Assembly (NCBI RefSeq): GCF_004565475.1
Contig: NZ_SRHX01000003.1
Location: 248,001 to 312,000, forward strand
Direction: 5' to 3'
DNA: 64,000 nt
From: Lonepinella koalarum
Lineage (GTDB): Bacteria; Pseudomonadota; Gammaproteobacteria; Enterobacterales; Pasteurellaceae
Below, piece by piece: positions 1 to 9,383 of this stretch. Numbering within the stretch: the first letter of the stretch is position 1; the number at the start of each line of letters is the position of its first letter. The position numbers were made by a program, and so were the translations under genes. A model generated the notes under the pieces. That model saw nothing but the letters and a program-made list of their open reading frames with translations, had not been told where the DNA came from and did no database searches.

Positions 1-537
1 GAGCAAATCTACTGTTCCAGTGACAAATTCCTTAGCATCTTGTTCAATACGTTGATCGATATTATCGGGTAAGTCTTTTTCATATTTAATTCGATAGTAA
101 TTTTTATTTTGTAACCAACGTTCAAGCATTTGTTCATTCATTTTTTCTAGCCAACGAATTTCAAATACCTGACGGACCAAATAATTTAGAATAGAATGGA
201 TAATTTTAAAGCCCACTAGCATGGCATTCAGCAAGGCGAAAAACCAAAAGGCATCGGCTTTTTTGTCTTGTAATGAACTGTATAACCCGTTATAAAAGAA
301 AGAGTTAAGTACGCTGATGCGTACTTCTAATAAAATAAATACCAGCAATAATAGTATTAAGCCAAGCGTTTTAATGAGATGGCTATTGTTGACGCAAGGT
401 TGACTAATCAGCCAAAATTTCTCCCCAAAAGGGGTTTTGCGTAATAAAAGTGCGGTGCAAAATAGCCCTAAACTTAGCCAAAAAAGAGTAGTGAGAAGCC
501 AAGTGAAACTGTCGTTAAGTTCTGTTTGCCAGTGCAT
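1..537 (-). CDS. SbmA/YddA-type ABC transporter, N-terminal part (runs off the left edge)
   Basis: The first 179 codons of a larger gene are visible; the rest lies outside the window. The protein begins MHWQTELND and has hydrophobic segments at about residues 12-32, 53-71 and 97-118. A soluble stretch follows with the motif DNIDQRIEQD (158-167), the counterpart of the NPDQRI motif in the ABC_membrane_2 (SbmA/BacA/YddA) family. Family members are inner-membrane half-transporters with a C-terminal ATPase, which would be beyond the edge. The H. influenzae protein HI_0036 is the nearest relative I recall. The substrate cannot be told; relatives carry peptides or cobalamin-like compounds. A DNA-uptake core lies inside the gene at 449-457. 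The start ATG at 535-537 is the only good candidate seen. Confidence 0.75.
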   Translation of the reverse strand, partial: MHWQTELNDSFTWLLTTLFWLSLGLFCTALLLRKTPFGEKFWLISQPCVNNSHLIKTLGLILLLLVFILLEVRISVLNSFFYNGLYSSLQDKKADAFWFFALLNAMLVGFKIIHSILNYLVRQVFEIRWLEKMNEQMLERWLQNKNYYRIKYEKDLPDNIDQRIEQDAKEFVTGTVDLL

Positions 538-568
538 AAGATTTTTTCAATATGATTAAGAAAAAGAG

Positions 569-652
569 CGTAGGGACGAATCGATGTGTGATGTGTCTGC
601 CCGAAAATCACGCTCCGTTTTTAACGGGCGGGTACATCGGTTTGTCGCTACG
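569..652. repeat. Intergenic imperfect inverted repeat, GTAGGG family
   Basis: The left arm cgtagggacgaatcgatg is matched by the right arm tacatcggtttgtcgctacg, with an inner cccg/cggg pairing. The whole element could fold into one long hairpin between the ABC transporter gene and the siderophore receptor. The GTAGGG..CG edge resembles the elements at 60472 and 63241, so I read it as a copy of a small dispersed palindromic repeat. It may also end transcription of the receptor gene, though no clean T-run was seen. Confidence 0.5.
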
Positions 653-716
653 ATTTTATTTGTTATACAACAAAAAGGGCAGTCTAACCGCCCCTTATAA
701 ATTAGTCAAAATTTAA

Positions 717-2891
717 TTAAAACTCAATTTTGGCATTTAATAAGTATTCACGTCCATAACCTAAAGAAATAGGTGTAATGAATGTATCAATGTTACCCGC
801 AGTAGATTGATAATACACTTTATCGGATAAGTTTTTACCGTTTAATTGTAATGATACCTTTTTGCTTGCTAGCTTGGTTTCATACGCTAAGAATGCATCA
901 TAAATAGTGGCATCTGGAATTTTATATGACGTGGTATAACTGGAGTCATAGGCATGCCAAGAACCCAAATAACGAGCGCCACCACCAATACGCCAGTCAC
1001 CACCTAAGAAGTTACCTAAGTCATAACTTAAGAATAAAGCCCCTTGATGTTTTGGTACGCCAATAAGTTGTTTACCCACAGCACTTGGGAAGCTATCATT
1101 TTGACGATTTTCAACTTTAGTATAAGTATAAGTTAATGATGCACTTAATTTATCGGTAATATAGCCGTTAATATCCACTTCAATACCACGAGAACGTTGC
1201 TTACCTGCGATATAAAGATTATTGTTAGCGTCGGTTTCTGCTACATTTTTCTTATTAATATTGAATAAAGCGAGTGTTGCGTTGATATTTGAGCTTTCAT
1301 ATTTTGTACCAATTTCAATAGATTTACCTTGTTCTGCGGGTAAGTTAGGATCAACAGCGTTTGCAATCGCATATTGTGGTCGGAAAGATTCGGCGTAATT
1401 TGCATAAACTGCTAAATTTGGCGTGAACTTATATACCGAACCAAATTGATAAAGCATTTTGCCGTCGTGTTGATCGGTATTTGGCACTAAGGTAGCATTA
1501 AGCGCATGACGACCTGCCACTTGGTCAAAATATTCGTAACGTAAACCACCCGTAACAATTAAGCTATCCGTTAAATAAGCAGTATCTTGTACATAAACCC
1601 CAAGGGTTTTGATATTGTTGATTTGCCAGTTATTGGCGGCAACGGTTTCAGTTACGTCAGGATTCGTGTAAGTTGGATTATCAATATTAATGAAACTCCA
1701 ACCACCATTATTAAACACAGGACCTGTTGTACGATAATTACGGCTGGCATCTGCCCCAATAATGAAACGGTTAGCAATTTCACCAATGCTAAATTCACCG
1801 ACTAAGTTTAATGATCCAGAGTGGATACGTTGATCCGCTGCTTGTTTTTCTAAACGGCGTAATGCAGTTCTTGGTTGTAATATTCTTGTTGAGCTGTAAT
1901 TTAATGTATCCGTCTCACTTGTATTTACTGCCACTACACGGGTTTGACGATAGTTATATTTATCACGAGCATAACCATAGGTTGCGTTTAATTTCCAATG
2001 GTCATTTAGTTTTTGCTCTAGTTTCACTTGAATATTATCGGTTTTACCGGTGGTTTGGTTATTGGGTTCATCCAAACGACGTTCAGCAGGAATATTAACA
2101 ACAGAACCATTCACAATTTGAGTGCCACGATCAAAAGGTTGGGTATAGTCTAAATGTTCATAGGCTACTAATACTTTGGTGTTATCATTTTCATAAGATA
2201 TTGATGGAGCATAGGTGGTAGATTTGATTTCACCGAAATTACGCCAGTAATCTTTTTCTTGTTTATCATAGATAAAGCGATAGGCAAAGCCATTGCCTAA
2301 ACTACCAGTACTGTCAAATTGGGTTCCCCACATATTGTTGTTGCCAACTGTTCCGCCAATAATCGTTTTTTGTTCTTGTTGTGGCTTTTTGGTGACAACA
2401 TTGATGACACCACCCGGATCTTGGATACCATATAATACAGAGGTAGGACCTTTTAATACTTCAACAGTTTCTGTGGTTGCACCGAAATTATGTGATGGTC
2501 CTGCTTGGGAACCGTTACGCATAATAGAATTATCACGGTTTCCACCAAAACCTCGTTTTTGTACCGCATCAAAGATACCCCCTAAAGTATTTGCTTGACT
2601 CACACCGCTTACGCTAGAAAGGGCATCAATCAGATCATTTGGTTTACGATCTTCAATTAATTTTGATGTGACAACGTTTACCGTGGTAGGTGTATCAATA
2701 ATTGGCACATCAACTTTTGATACCGCTGAAGTCCCCATAGCGTGATAACCAATTTGTTTTAGTTCACCAGAAGTAACTTGAATTTCTTCTAGTTCTTCGT
2801 TCCCCCCCCTTTGCTGACCGGTTTCAGCAAAAGTACCAAAAGAAACACCAGCAAAAAGTGCGGTGTAAATTAAGCTAAACTTGAGTTTCAT
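717..2891 (-). CDS. TonB-dependent siderophore receptor
   Basis: This is a 724-residue outer-membrane receptor for an iron-siderophore complex, energised by TonB. A signal peptide covers about residues 1-22. A possible TonB box (EEIQVTS, 35-41) and a plug domain (about 55-170, with [12 protein letters not shown] and [11 protein letters not shown]) come next, then a 22-strand-type barrel ending in a terminal Phe (NAKIEF), as usual for beta-barrel proteins. Length and layout fit the ferrichrome/ferric-hydroxamate type receptors. The coding strand has eight consecutive G at 2802-2809 (codons 28-30), just after the signal peptide, where a slip of one base would abolish the protein; as read here the frame is open. 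A fragment GATAAT upstream hints at Fur control but no convincing full box was found. The exact ligand is unknown. Confidence 0.88.
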   Translation of the reverse strand: MKLKFSLIYTALFAGVSFGTFAETGQQRGGNEELEEIQVTSGELKQIGYHAMGTSAVSKVDVPIIDTPTTVNVVTSKLIEDRKPNDLIDALSSVSGVSQANTLGGIFDAVQKRGFGGNRDNSIMRNGSQAGPSHNFGATTETVEVLKGPTSVLYGIQDPGGVINVVTKKPQQEQKTIIGGTVGNNNMWGTQFDSTGSLGNGFAYRFIYDKQEKDYWRNFGEIKSTTYAPSISYENDNTKVLVAYEHLDYTQPFDRGTQIVNGSVVNIPAERRLDEPNNQTTGKTDNIQVKLEQKLNDHWKLNATYGYARDKYNYRQTRVVAVNTSETDTLNYSSTRILQPRTALRRLEKQAADQRIHSGSLNLVGEFSIGEIANRFIIGADASRNYRTTGPVFNNGGWSFINIDNPTYTNPDVTETVAANNWQINNIKTLGVYVQDTAYLTDSLIVTGGLRYEYFDQVAGRHALNATLVPNTDQHDGKMLYQFGSVYKFTPNLAVYANYAESFRPQYAIANAVDPNLPAEQGKSIEIGTKYESSNINATLALFNINKKNVAETDANNNLYIAGKQRSRGIEVDINGYITDKLSASLTYTYTKVENRQNDSFPSAVGKQLIGVPKHQGALFLSYDLGNFLGGDWRIGGGARYLGSWHAYDSSYTTSYKIPDATIYDAFLAYETKLASKKVSLQLNGKNLSDKVYYQSTAGNIDTFITPISLGYGREYLLNAKIEF

Positions 2892-3048
2892 TAGATTACC
2901 CTTAATCAGAATTAAATATAAAAATAGTCTAAAAATTAGACTGCTCTAAAAGAAGCGCTGAGTATAAAGTAAACGATAATCTATTGCAATAAATTAATAA
3001 TATTTATTCGTATTTGTGGGGCGGTTATTTATTATTTTTTATAAATAT

Positions 3049-3077
3049 TTGCAATCCTGCTAACTTTATAGCATAAT
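3049..3077 (+). promoter_or_regulatory. Sigma-70 promoter of the 4.5S RNA gene
   Basis: TTGCAA (3049-3054) and CATAAT (3072-3077) are separated by 17 bases. Transcription would begin near 3085, leaving a leader of roughly 25-30 bases before the mature RNA. This matches the E. coli 4.5S precursor, whose 24-base leader is removed by RNase P. Confidence 0.55.
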
Positions 3078-3112
3078 TCACACCCTAACTTGTTTAATTC
3101 AAGTTATCCAAT

Positions 3113-3224
3113 GGAAACCTTTTCGGTCTTTCGCAATGGTGTCTGGTTTACTCGGTCAGGTTCGGAAGAAAGCAGCCAAAGTCAGAATTTCTGTGTGCCG
3201 AGAGGAGCTGGAAAGGTTTCCACC
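3113..3224 (+). ncRNA. ffs: 4.5S RNA (signal recognition particle RNA)
   Basis: The conserved SRP RNA apical core is present: GGTCAGGTTCGGAAG at about 3159-3173 followed by AAAGCAGCCAAAG, then GTGTGCCG and GAGCTGG on the descending strand. The ends ggaaacctt and aaggtttcc pair to close the long hairpin, giving about 112 nt compared with 114 in E. coli. A run of T after 3224 ends transcription. The RNA binds Ffh and directs nascent membrane and secreted proteins to FtsY and the translocon. It is convergent with the MATE pump gene and ends 12 bases from its stop codon. One change from the E. coli core (GGAAGAAAGCAG for GGAAGGAAGCAG) is outside the essential tetraloop. Confidence 0.93.
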
Positions 3225-3236
3225 TTTTTTAACCGC

Positions 3237-4634
3237 CTATTTGATTTTTTCCAGCTTGGCTAATAATTGCTCATCAGGTTGCCCCTGTAATTTCCACATC
3301 CGATATAACAATAAAATCGCAGCCGACGTGAGGGCTACTACAAAACCAATCCAAAAGCCCAATGCACCTAAGTGTGGTACAATCCAATCCGTCATGGCTA
3401 AGCTATATCCAATAGGCATCCCCAACACCCAATAGCAAAAAATTGTAATGTATAAAATCGCTTTTGTGTCTTTATAACCGCGTAATACCCCCCCGGCGAC
3501 TACCTGTAAGGTATCGGAAAATTGATAAAGAGATGCTACAATTAATAAGGAACTGGCAAGGGCAATAACACTGGCATCAGTCACAAATAATTGTGCAATT
3601 TGCTCACGCCAGAAGATAGTGACAAACGCAGTGATTACCGTGATATTTAATCCCACTACAAAGGCAAGATAAGACACTTTTTTGGCTTCCACAGGCGATT
3701 TTTCCCCTAAACGTTGTCCCACTAAAATGGTGGTCGCCATGCCTAAGGACATGGGGAACATAAACACAAAGGAACTGGTGTTTAACGCGATTTGATGGCT
3801 CGCTACCATGGCTGTGCCAAGTGGTGATAAAAACAATGATGCTAATGCAAATAACGCCACTTCTGCCCATAGGGCGACAGCAATTGGGAACCCTAGTTTG
3901 AGTAGTTTTTTGAGGGTTGCGACATCCGGTTTTTCTATTAATTTGCTAAACACATGAATATCACGTAAGTGATGAGATTGGCGACTATAACTTATCATCA
4001 TCAAACACATAGCCCAGTTCACTATGGCGGTTGCGATCCCACATCCCACAGCGCCAAAAGCTGGTACGCCGAATTTACCATAAATAAAAATATAATTAAG
4101 CGGAATATTCAACAGCAAACCAATAAAGGTAATCACCATCGCCGGTTTTGTCTTGGCTACGCCATCATTTAAACAACGAAAATTAATCAGCAATAAATAA
4201 GCCGGCAGACCGAACAGCATAGCATGTAGATAACCTATCGTAATTGTCGCTAACCGTTCTTCCATTTGCATGGCATAAATAATCAGATCGCTGTGATAAA
4301 TCAATAGTCCCAAGGGAATACAAACGAGCATAATAATCCATAATCCTTGACGTACTTGATGAGCAATCCGTGAACGTTGATTGGAACCGTTTAAATAGGA
4401 AATTGTCGGGGGAAGGGCTAACAATAAACCATGTCCGAACAATACCAAGGGAAACCAAATGGATGCGCCGACTGAAATTGCCGCCATATCCGCTGCACTA
4501 ACGCGCCCCGCCATAATGGTATCCACTAATCCCATGGAATTTTGGGCGATTTGGGCGAGAAGAATTGGAATAGCGATTTGAATTAATTTTTTTGCCTGTT
4601 CGTGATATTGTTGCCAGTTATTAATTTTTTGCAT
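3237..4634 (-). CDS. norM: MATE-family multidrug efflux transporter NorM/HmrM
   Basis: A 465-residue inner-membrane protein with about 12 hydrophobic helices in two MatE repeats (about 17-175 and 245-405). Typical family sequences are [18 protein letters not shown] near the start and [18 protein letters not shown] in the second half. MATE pumps expel cationic drugs and dyes in exchange for sodium or protons; HmrM of H. influenzae is a sodium-driven member with the same neighbour, riboflavin synthase. It is divergent from ribE, leaving only 74 bases for both promoters. A run of seven C at 3488-3494 lies inside the gene but is not close to the start. Substrate range is inferred from the family. 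Confidence 0.9.
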   Translation of the reverse strand: MQKINNWQQYHEQAKKLIQIAIPILLAQIAQNSMGLVDTIMAGRVSAADMAAISVGASIWFPLVLFGHGLLLALPPTISYLNGSNQRSRIAHQVRQGLWIIMLVCIPLGLLIYHSDLIIYAMQMEERLATITIGYLHAMLFGLPAYLLLINFRCLNDGVAKTKPAMVITFIGLLLNIPLNYIFIYGKFGVPAFGAVGCGIATAIVNWAMCLMMISYSRQSHHLRDIHVFSKLIEKPDVATLKKLLKLGFPIAVALWAEVALFALASLFLSPLGTAMVASHQIALNTSSFVFMFPMSLGMATTILVGQRLGEKSPVEAKKVSYLAFVVGLNITVITAFVTIFWREQIAQLFVTDASVIALASSLLIVASLYQFSDTLQVVAGGVLRGYKDTKAILYITIFCYWVLGMPIGYSLAMTDWIVPHLGALGFWIGFVVALTSAAILLLYRMWKLQGQPDEQLLAKLEKIK

Positions 4635-4708
4635 AAAGAGACCGAATTTCCTTTATAATAGGAAAAATTTAATTTTTTCACCGCACTTTCGCGGTTAAGC
4701 GAGTTTAT

Positions 4709-5317
4709 ATGTTTACAGGTATTGTGCAAGGTATAGCACAAATTTATTCTATCATTGAAAAGACAGATTTTAGAACACATACTATTAAAATGCCACAGGA
4801 ATTACTGGTAGATTTACAATTAGGCGCATCGGTTGCACATAATGGTGTTTGTTTGACCGTCACCAAGGTAGAAAATGATCTGGTCAGTTTTGATTTAATG
4901 ACAGAAACGTTACGCATCACTAATTTAGGTGAGCTTAAAGTGGGGGATGGGGTCAATATAGAAAGAGCGATGAAATTCGGTTCAGAAGTAGGCGGACATT
5001 TATTGTCGGGACATGTTTATTGTACGGCAAAAATTATTGAGCGCAAACCGAGTGAAAATAATTTACAAATTTGGTTTGAATTGCCTAATTTCGACGTAAT
5101 GAAATATATTCTGACCAAAGGTTTTATTGCGGTGGATGGTATCAGTTTGACCATCGGCGAAGTGAAACAAAATCAATTTTGCGTTAATTTAATTCCAGAA
5201 ACCATGGAACGTACGATAATTGCTAAAAAAAATGTCGGGGATCGGGTGAATATTGAAATTGATCCGCAGACACAAGCGATTGTGGATACGGTGGAGCGTT
5301 ACTTGGCTAAAAAATAG
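4709..5317 (+). CDS. ribE: Riboflavin synthase alpha subunit
   Basis: The enzyme dismutates two molecules of 6,7-dimethyl-8-ribityllumazine to riboflavin and 5-amino-6-ribitylamino-pyrimidinedione. The 202 residues form two homologous lumazine-binding barrels (about 1-97 and 98-195), each with the signature of the family: MFTGIVQG and NGVCLTV in the first, and [16 protein letters not shown] in the second. Length is normal. The substrate-producing lumazine synthase gene ribH is 28 kb away at 33010, so the pathway is not an operon here. No FMN riboswitch is present in the 74-base upstream region. A hairpin accgc/gcggt containing a DNA-uptake core sits at about 4680-4695. Confidence 0.95.
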   Translation: MFTGIVQGIAQIYSIIEKTDFRTHTIKMPQELLVDLQLGASVAHNGVCLTVTKVENDLVSFDLMTETLRITNLGELKVGDGVNIERAMKFGSEVGGHLLSGHVYCTAKIIERKPSENNLQIWFELPNFDVMKYILTKGFIAVDGISLTIGEVKQNQFCVNLIPETMERTIIAKKNVGDRVNIEIDPQTQAIVDTVERYLAKK

Positions 5318-5375
5318 CTTGTTTTATTATATTTCTGTAAATATAATTTATTTACATCTTTTGAGTAAAGAGAAA

Positions 5376-5663
5376 ATGATAGAAATTAAAGGGTTTGAAT
5401 GGGATCGTAATAAAGCATAAATTAATGAATTAAAACATAATGTTAGCTTTAATGAAGCGATTACGGTATTTTATGATGATGATGCGTTATTAATTCCAGA
5501 TCCTGAACATTCTTTTTTTGAAGAACGTTTTCTTCTATTGGGATTGAGTTTACATAACAATACATTGGTTGTTGTACATTGCGAACGAGATGAAAATATA
5601 CGTATTATTTCAGCTCACCATGCGACAAAAAAAGAGAAAGAACAATATCAAAGGGGGTTTTAG
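5376..5663 (+). pseudogene. brnT: BrnT-type toxin (DUF497), interrupted by an in-frame stop
   Basis: Reading from ATG 5376 gives MIEIKGFEWDRNKA, then TAA at 5418-5420, then in the same frame INELKHNVSFNEAITVFYDD, PDPEHSFFEERFLLLG, LVVVHCERD and IRIISAHHATKKE to a TAG at 5661-5663. These are the successive conserved blocks of the BrnT ribonuclease toxin, covering the normal length of about 95 residues. The only defect is codon 15, where a one-base change has replaced a sense codon with TAA. No ATG or GTG in frame shortly after the stop could restart it, so the toxin is probably not made. The antitoxin gene begins on the very next base. A sequencing error is possible but a single substitution is the simplest reading. 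Confidence 0.8.
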
Positions 5664-5879
5664 ATGTTACCAGAATACGATTTTAGCCAAGCAATTAAAA
5701 ATCCTTATGCGAAACGCCTAAAAAGTAAAAAAGTAGTGACTATCCGTATTGATGACGATGCGATAGATTATTTTAAACAACTTTCAGCAGAGATGGATAT
5801 GCCTTATCAAACATTGATTAATCTTTATTTGAAAGAATGTGCTGAAACACGAAAAAAGCCTAATATTCATTGGCAATGA
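5664..5879 (+). CDS. brnA: BrnA-type antitoxin
   Basis: A 71-residue protein starting directly after the brnT stop, with a good ribosome-binding stretch AAGGGGG inside the end of brnT. The sequence KSKKVVTIRIDDDAIDYFKQL, MPYQTLINLYLKECAE is the ribbon-helix-helix DNA-binding form of the BrnA/CopG antitoxins. Such proteins bind the toxin and repress their own promoter. Here the toxin partner carries a nonsense codon, so BrnA is an orphan antitoxin. It could still act as a repressor, or protect against a related toxin elsewhere. It ends a few bases before zevA. Confidence 0.8.
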   Translation: MLPEYDFSQAIKNPYAKRLKSKKVVTIRIDDDAIDYFKQLSAEMDMPYQTLINLYLKECAETRKKPNIHWQ

Positions 5880-5883
5880 TGTT

Positions 5884-6513
5884 ATGAAAAAATTTTTCTT
5901 ATTTTTCACCGCACTTTTGGCATTTAACCAACAAGTACAAGCCCATCCTCATGCTTTTATCGGTATGAGAACCACGCCTTTAGTTGAACATGATAAGCTA
6001 AAGGGGTTTTCTGTGCAATGGTTGCTGGACGAAGCCAGTTCGGCGGAATTGCTGTATGATTTGCAGGTTGTCCACAATGATCCGACAGCCAAACAAAGCA
6101 TTGTGGATGAAATGATTAAAAATACAGTATCAGAACATTATTTTAGCTATCTATATGATAAACAAGGTAATCGAGTAAAATATACCTCTCAGCCAGCAAA
6201 TTATGATATTAAAGCGGTGGGTAACCATATTTTGTATCATTTTGATTTCTTTTTGTCCCAACCACAAACATTGGTGGATAATGAATTTGTCTTGATGATT
6301 TATGATCCAACCTATTATGTGTCAATGTATTATGATAATAAAAGTGCGGTAGATTTTAGCCAGCTTCCAGCAAATTGTCATGGTGATATGGTAGATCAAA
6401 CTGTTGATGAAAAAACCAAACAATATGCTAAATCTTTAGATAAAACCCAACGAGAAGCAGATTTTTCACTGGGTAAGGAATTTGCTCAAAAAGTGATTTT
6501 ACAATGTCAATAA
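5884..6513 (+). CDS. zevA: ZevA, periplasmic zinc-binding protein (DUF1007 family)
   Basis: A 209-residue protein with a signal peptide (about 1-20, ending VQA) and a mature start HPHAFIGMRT, in which histidines at the N-terminus fit metal binding. It belongs to the DUF1007 family. The H. influenzae homologue (HI_1249, ZevA) and its partner ZevB were described as a zinc acquisition system needed in lung infection. I chose the ATG at 5884 because it gives a clean signal peptide; an in-frame ATG at 5839 lies inside brnA and would add 15 residues with no sense as a leader. The gene overlaps zevB by 10 bases, so the two are translated together. Zinc as substrate is taken from the homologue. Confidence 0.8.
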   Translation: MKKFFLFFTALLAFNQQVQAHPHAFIGMRTTPLVEHDKLKGFSVQWLLDEASSAELLYDLQVVHNDPTAKQSIVDEMIKNTVSEHYFSYLYDKQGNRVKYTSQPANYDIKAVGNHILYHFDFFLSQPQTLVDNEFVLMIYDPTYYVSMYYDNKSAVDFSQLPANCHGDMVDQTVDEKTKQYAKSLDKTQREADFSLGKEFAQKVILQCQ

Positions 6514-7508
6514 GCACTAAAAAAATCAGCACTATTTTATTATTATGCCTGTTGGCAGCAGGCATTGGTTTTTTATTCCCTTATTTATTTAAGCAAGTGG
6601 TGCTGTGGCAGCGAGAATTTAATCAGTTATTATCTCATCATCTTCATCAAATTAAGCAAGCTCCGATTTATGCAGGCGCAAGCTTGATTTTAATCAGTTT
6701 TGGCTATGGTGTATTTCATGCATTAGGGCCGGGTCATGGTAAATTTATTATCACCAGTTATCTTTCACTTCATCAATCTAAAATTTTTGCCAGTATGCGG
6801 CTAGCCTTTTTGTCGTCCTTAATGCAAGGTGTCGTCGCAATTGTGGCAACCAGTATTGTGGTGGTGGTGTTAAATTTATCTTCCAGTTATTTTAAAGCCA
6901 GCCAACTTTGGTTAGAGCGTGGGGCGTATGGGTTGATTTTTCTGCTCGGCATACAATGGTTAATGCAAAGTAGCAAAAAAATTTGGCAAGCTCAACGCCG
7001 ACCGAAAATTAAGCAAATTAAACCCATTACCGATGATATTAGAGTAAAAAGTGCGGTGCAAAATCCTCATCTTTTTTCCGATCATTTTGATGGTGAAAAC
7101 TGTGCTTGTGGACATCAACATTTGCCGAATGAAGATCAACTTACTCAAGCAAATAGTTTAAAATCGCAATGGTTGATCATTTTAAGTATCGGTATGCGGC
7201 CTTGCACTGGTGCCATTTTTATTTTATTTTTGTCTTATATGCTCGATCTTTATGTATGGGGCATGCTAGCAACCATGGCAATGGCAATCGGCACGGGGCT
7301 TACTTTGTCAGGTTTTGCGTTAATGGTGCAATATGCCAGAAACACGGCAGTGCAAGTAGGAAAATGGTATTTTTCTGCAAAACTGAAAAGTCAATTTTCT
7401 CACTGGTTAAAACTGGCGTTTGGCTTGATATTAATGGGTTTTGCGCTGAGCTTGATTTATGCAACTACATTGCAAAGTGTTGGAGGCGCAGTGTTGTTTG
7501 GGCGTTGA
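6504..7508 (+). CDS. zevB: ZevB, NicO-family metal transporter
   Basis: A 334-residue polytopic membrane protein of the NicO/RcnA family with at least six hydrophobic segments. The family signature HALGPGHGK is at about residues 72-80. A second conserved segment, GMRPCTGAIFILFLSY, is at about 230-245. Between them is a hydrophilic loop with metal-ligand residues (HLFSDHFDGENCACGHQH, about 188-205). The gene overlaps zevA by 10 bases. Members of the family move nickel, cobalt or zinc; the H. influenzae homologue HI_1248 works with ZevA for zinc. Direction of transport cannot be seen from the sequence. A DNA-uptake core lies inside at 7049-7057. The gene is convergent with nth, with two bases between the stop codons. 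Confidence 0.8.
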   Translation: MSISTKKISTILLLCLLAAGIGFLFPYLFKQVVLWQREFNQLLSHHLHQIKQAPIYAGASLILISFGYGVFHALGPGHGKFIITSYLSLHQSKIFASMRLAFLSSLMQGVVAIVATSIVVVVLNLSSSYFKASQLWLERGAYGLIFLLGIQWLMQSSKKIWQAQRRPKIKQIKPITDDIRVKSAVQNPHLFSDHFDGENCACGHQHLPNEDQLTQANSLKSQWLIILSIGMRPCTGAIFILFLSYMLDLYVWGMLATMAMAIGTGLTLSGFALMVQYARNTAVQVGKWYFSAKLKSQFSHWLKLAFGLILMGFALSLIYATTLQSVGGAVLFGR

Positions 7509-7510
7509 AA

Positions 7511-8146
7511 TTAAACATCAGTCTTTTCCTTAAATTCACACAAATCTTCAATTAAACAAGAACCACATCTCGGTTTTCTCGCAATACAAGTATAGCGACC
7601 GTGTAAAATCAGCCAGTGATGCACATCCACTTTAAATTCCTCCGGTACGACTTTGAGCAATTTTTCTTCGACTTTAACGACATCCTTGCCCGGGGCAAAA
7701 CCTGTTCGATTAGCTACTCGAAAGATATGTGTATCCACCGCAATAGTAGGCTGTCCGAAAGCTGTATTGAGGACCACATTAGCCGTTTTTCGTCCTACGC
7801 CGGCTAAGGCTTCTAACGCTTCTCGATTGTCAGGTACTTGGGAATGGTGTTTATCAATCAGATCCTTGCAGGTTTTAATAATATTTTCTGCTTTACTGTT
7901 ATAAAGTCCGATGGTTTTAATATATTCTTTTAAGCCATCCACCCCTAAAGCATAAATTTTTTCAGGTGTATTCGCTACCGAAAATAACTTATCGGTGGCT
8001 TTATTGACACCTTTATCAGTGGCTTGAGCTGATAATATAACGGCAATTAATAATTCAAAAGGTGAGCTAAAATTCAGTTCTGTGGTCGGATGCGGATTGT
8101 TATCCCGCAAGCGAGTTAAAATTTCAATACGTTTTTGTTGATTCAT
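7511..8146 (-). CDS. nth: Endonuclease III
   Basis: DNA N-glycosylase/AP lyase for oxidised pyrimidines in base-excision repair. The 211 residues contain the helix-hairpin-helix [12 protein letters not shown] with the catalytic Lys (about 120) and the catalytic Asp in [12 protein letters not shown] (about 138). The C-terminal iron-sulfur loop keeps all four cysteines (C-X6-C-X2-C-X5-C, in [17 protein letters not shown]). Length matches E. coli Nth. It is the last gene of the rsx operon and its ATG overlaps the rsxE stop by four bases; the same rsx-nth arrangement occurs in E. coli. Confidence 0.96.
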   Translation of the reverse strand: MNQQKRIEILTRLRDNNPHPTTELNFSSPFELLIAVILSAQATDKGVNKATDKLFSVANTPEKIYALGVDGLKEYIKTIGLYNSKAENIIKTCKDLIDKHHSQVPDNREALEALAGVGRKTANVVLNTAFGQPTIAVDTHIFRVANRTGFAPGKDVVKVEEKLLKVVPEEFKVDVHHWLILHGRYTCIARKPRCGSCLIEDLCEFKEKTDV

Positions 8147-8796
8147 TTTTTCTGTTCGAGTTTATTTTTAAATGCCAAAATTAACCCTAATCCGATAAAA
8201 GCACCCGGTGGCAAAATAGCAAGTAACAGATTGTTTTGATGATGAAAAACTTCAATGCGCAACACTTTTGCCCAATCGCCCAGCAGTAAATGAATGCCGT
8301 CAAATAAGGTACCATTACCGAAAATTTCGCGTAATGCCCCTAATAAAAACAGACTTAATGTCATACCTAATCCCATAGCGAAACCATCAAAGGTGGAATG
8401 TAGCAGACTATTTTTGCTCGCAAAGGCTTCGGCTCGCCCAATCACAATACAGTTAGTCACAATCAGCGGAATAAAAATACCCAGTGATTGATAGAGGCTA
8501 TAAGTATAGGCATTCATTAATAGTTGCACGACGGTAACAGTCGTAGCAATAATCATGACATAAATCGGAATGCGAATTTCGTGCGGGATTTGCTTGCGGA
8601 ACAACGACACCATGCTGTTGGTACAGATTAACACTATCATAGTGGCAAATCCTAAACCTAAGGCATTAGTAGCAGAGTTAGACACCGCCAACAATGGACA
8701 AAGTCCAAGTAATTGCACGGTGCCAGGGTTATTTCGCCATAATCCTTGTACTAACAAATTGTACCAAAGGTTTTCTGTTTTTTGTTCTGTCATCAT
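8143..8796 (-). CDS. rsxE: RsxE/RnfE, electron transport complex subunit E
   Basis: An integral membrane subunit of the Rnf/Rsx complex, about 217 residues with six predicted helices. It belongs with RsxA to the RnfA/E pair; conserved parts include [33 protein letters not shown] and [21 protein letters not shown] place the start at ATG 8796 (ATGATGACAGAA); a GTG at 8805 would overlap the rsxG stop but adds only three residues. No strong Shine-Dalgarno is visible for either, which suggests translational coupling to rsxG. The gene ends in a four-base overlap with nth. Confidence 0.93.
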   Translation of the reverse strand: MMTEQKTENLWYNLLVQGLWRNNPGTVQLLGLCPLLAVSNSATNALGLGFATMIVLICTNSMVSLFRKQIPHEIRIPIYVMIIATTVTVVQLLMNAYTYSLYQSLGIFIPLIVTNCIVIGRAEAFASKNSLLHSTFDGFAMGLGMTLSLFLLGALREIFGNGTLFDGIHLLLGDWAKVLRIEVFHHQNNLLLAILPPGAFIGLGLILAFKNKLEQKK

Positions 8797-8804
8797 ATTT
8801 ATCA

Positions 8805-9383
8805 CTATTGATTAAGAATTTCTAACGCTGAACGCTTGATCTGATTGACGACTGCTCTTGGTGTAATGGTCGCGCCAGCAAATTGATCAAACTTACCGCC
8901 ATCTTTTTTTACCGCCCAGTCGTTTAGATTATCCGCACTGATTTTTTTATGGCTAAAGCTTAAAATCCAATCAGAAATACGAGTGTCAATTTTATCACCT
9001 AAGCCGGGTGTCTCGTGATGTTCTAGCACTCGCACACCTAAAATTTCGCCCTCTGGGGTCATGCCAAACAATAAACGAATATTACCTGAATAACCGTCTG
9101 GTGCGATGGTTTCAATGGCATAGGCAGAATGTTTGCCCTTTAAAAGTGCAGTACAAATTTTGTCAACTTGTTTGGTTTTTGGTTCAACACAATTGTGCAT
9201 TAAATCATTGTCAAAATAGCTTTGCGGAATGACTTGTAATAATAATTCACGCTGTTGACTCACAATAACAGCGTTAATTTTATCTTTAGTTAACAAATAC
9301 ATTGCCCCTGAAATCGCTGTGCAAACTAAGGCGATAAAAGCAAGTAATAAGCCGTATTTACTGGTAATTTTTCCCATATTCAT
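8805..9383 (-). CDS. rsxG: RsxG/RnfG, electron transport complex subunit G
   Basis: A 192-residue single-span subunit facing the periplasm, with a membrane anchor at about 10-30. The FMN-binding domain carries the motif GATITPRAV near residue 170, in which the Thr takes the flavin as a phosphoester. The start at 9383 overlaps the rsxD stop (TAATG) and is preceded by AAGGAGGAC, a near-perfect ribosome-binding site. Another ATG two codons later is possible but less well placed. It works with RsxA, B, C, D and E to couple electron flow between NADH and ferredoxin-type carriers to ion movement. Confidence 0.94.
   Translation of the reverse strand: MNMGKITSKYGLLLAFIALVCTAISGAMYLLTKDKINAVIVSQQRELLLQVIPQSYFDNDLMHNCVEPKTKQVDKICTALLKGKHSAYAIETIAPDGYSGNIRLLFGMTPEGEILGVRVLEHHETPGLGDKIDTRISDWILSFSHKKISADNLNDWAVKKDGGKFDQFAGATITPRAVVNQIKRSALEILNQ

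Noticed and set aside
2960-3000. Fur box upstream of the TonB-dependent receptor.
   Set aside because: Only one GATAAT hexamer is clear; the neighbouring hexamers do not match well enough.
3488-3494. Run of seven C in the MATE pump gene as a phase-variation tract.
   Set aside because: It is short and lies far from the start, near the 3' third of the gene; it is simply glycine codons.
4635-4708. FMN riboswitch before ribE, and also before ribH (32899-33009).
   Set aside because: Neither interval is long enough or shows the conserved RFN element core.
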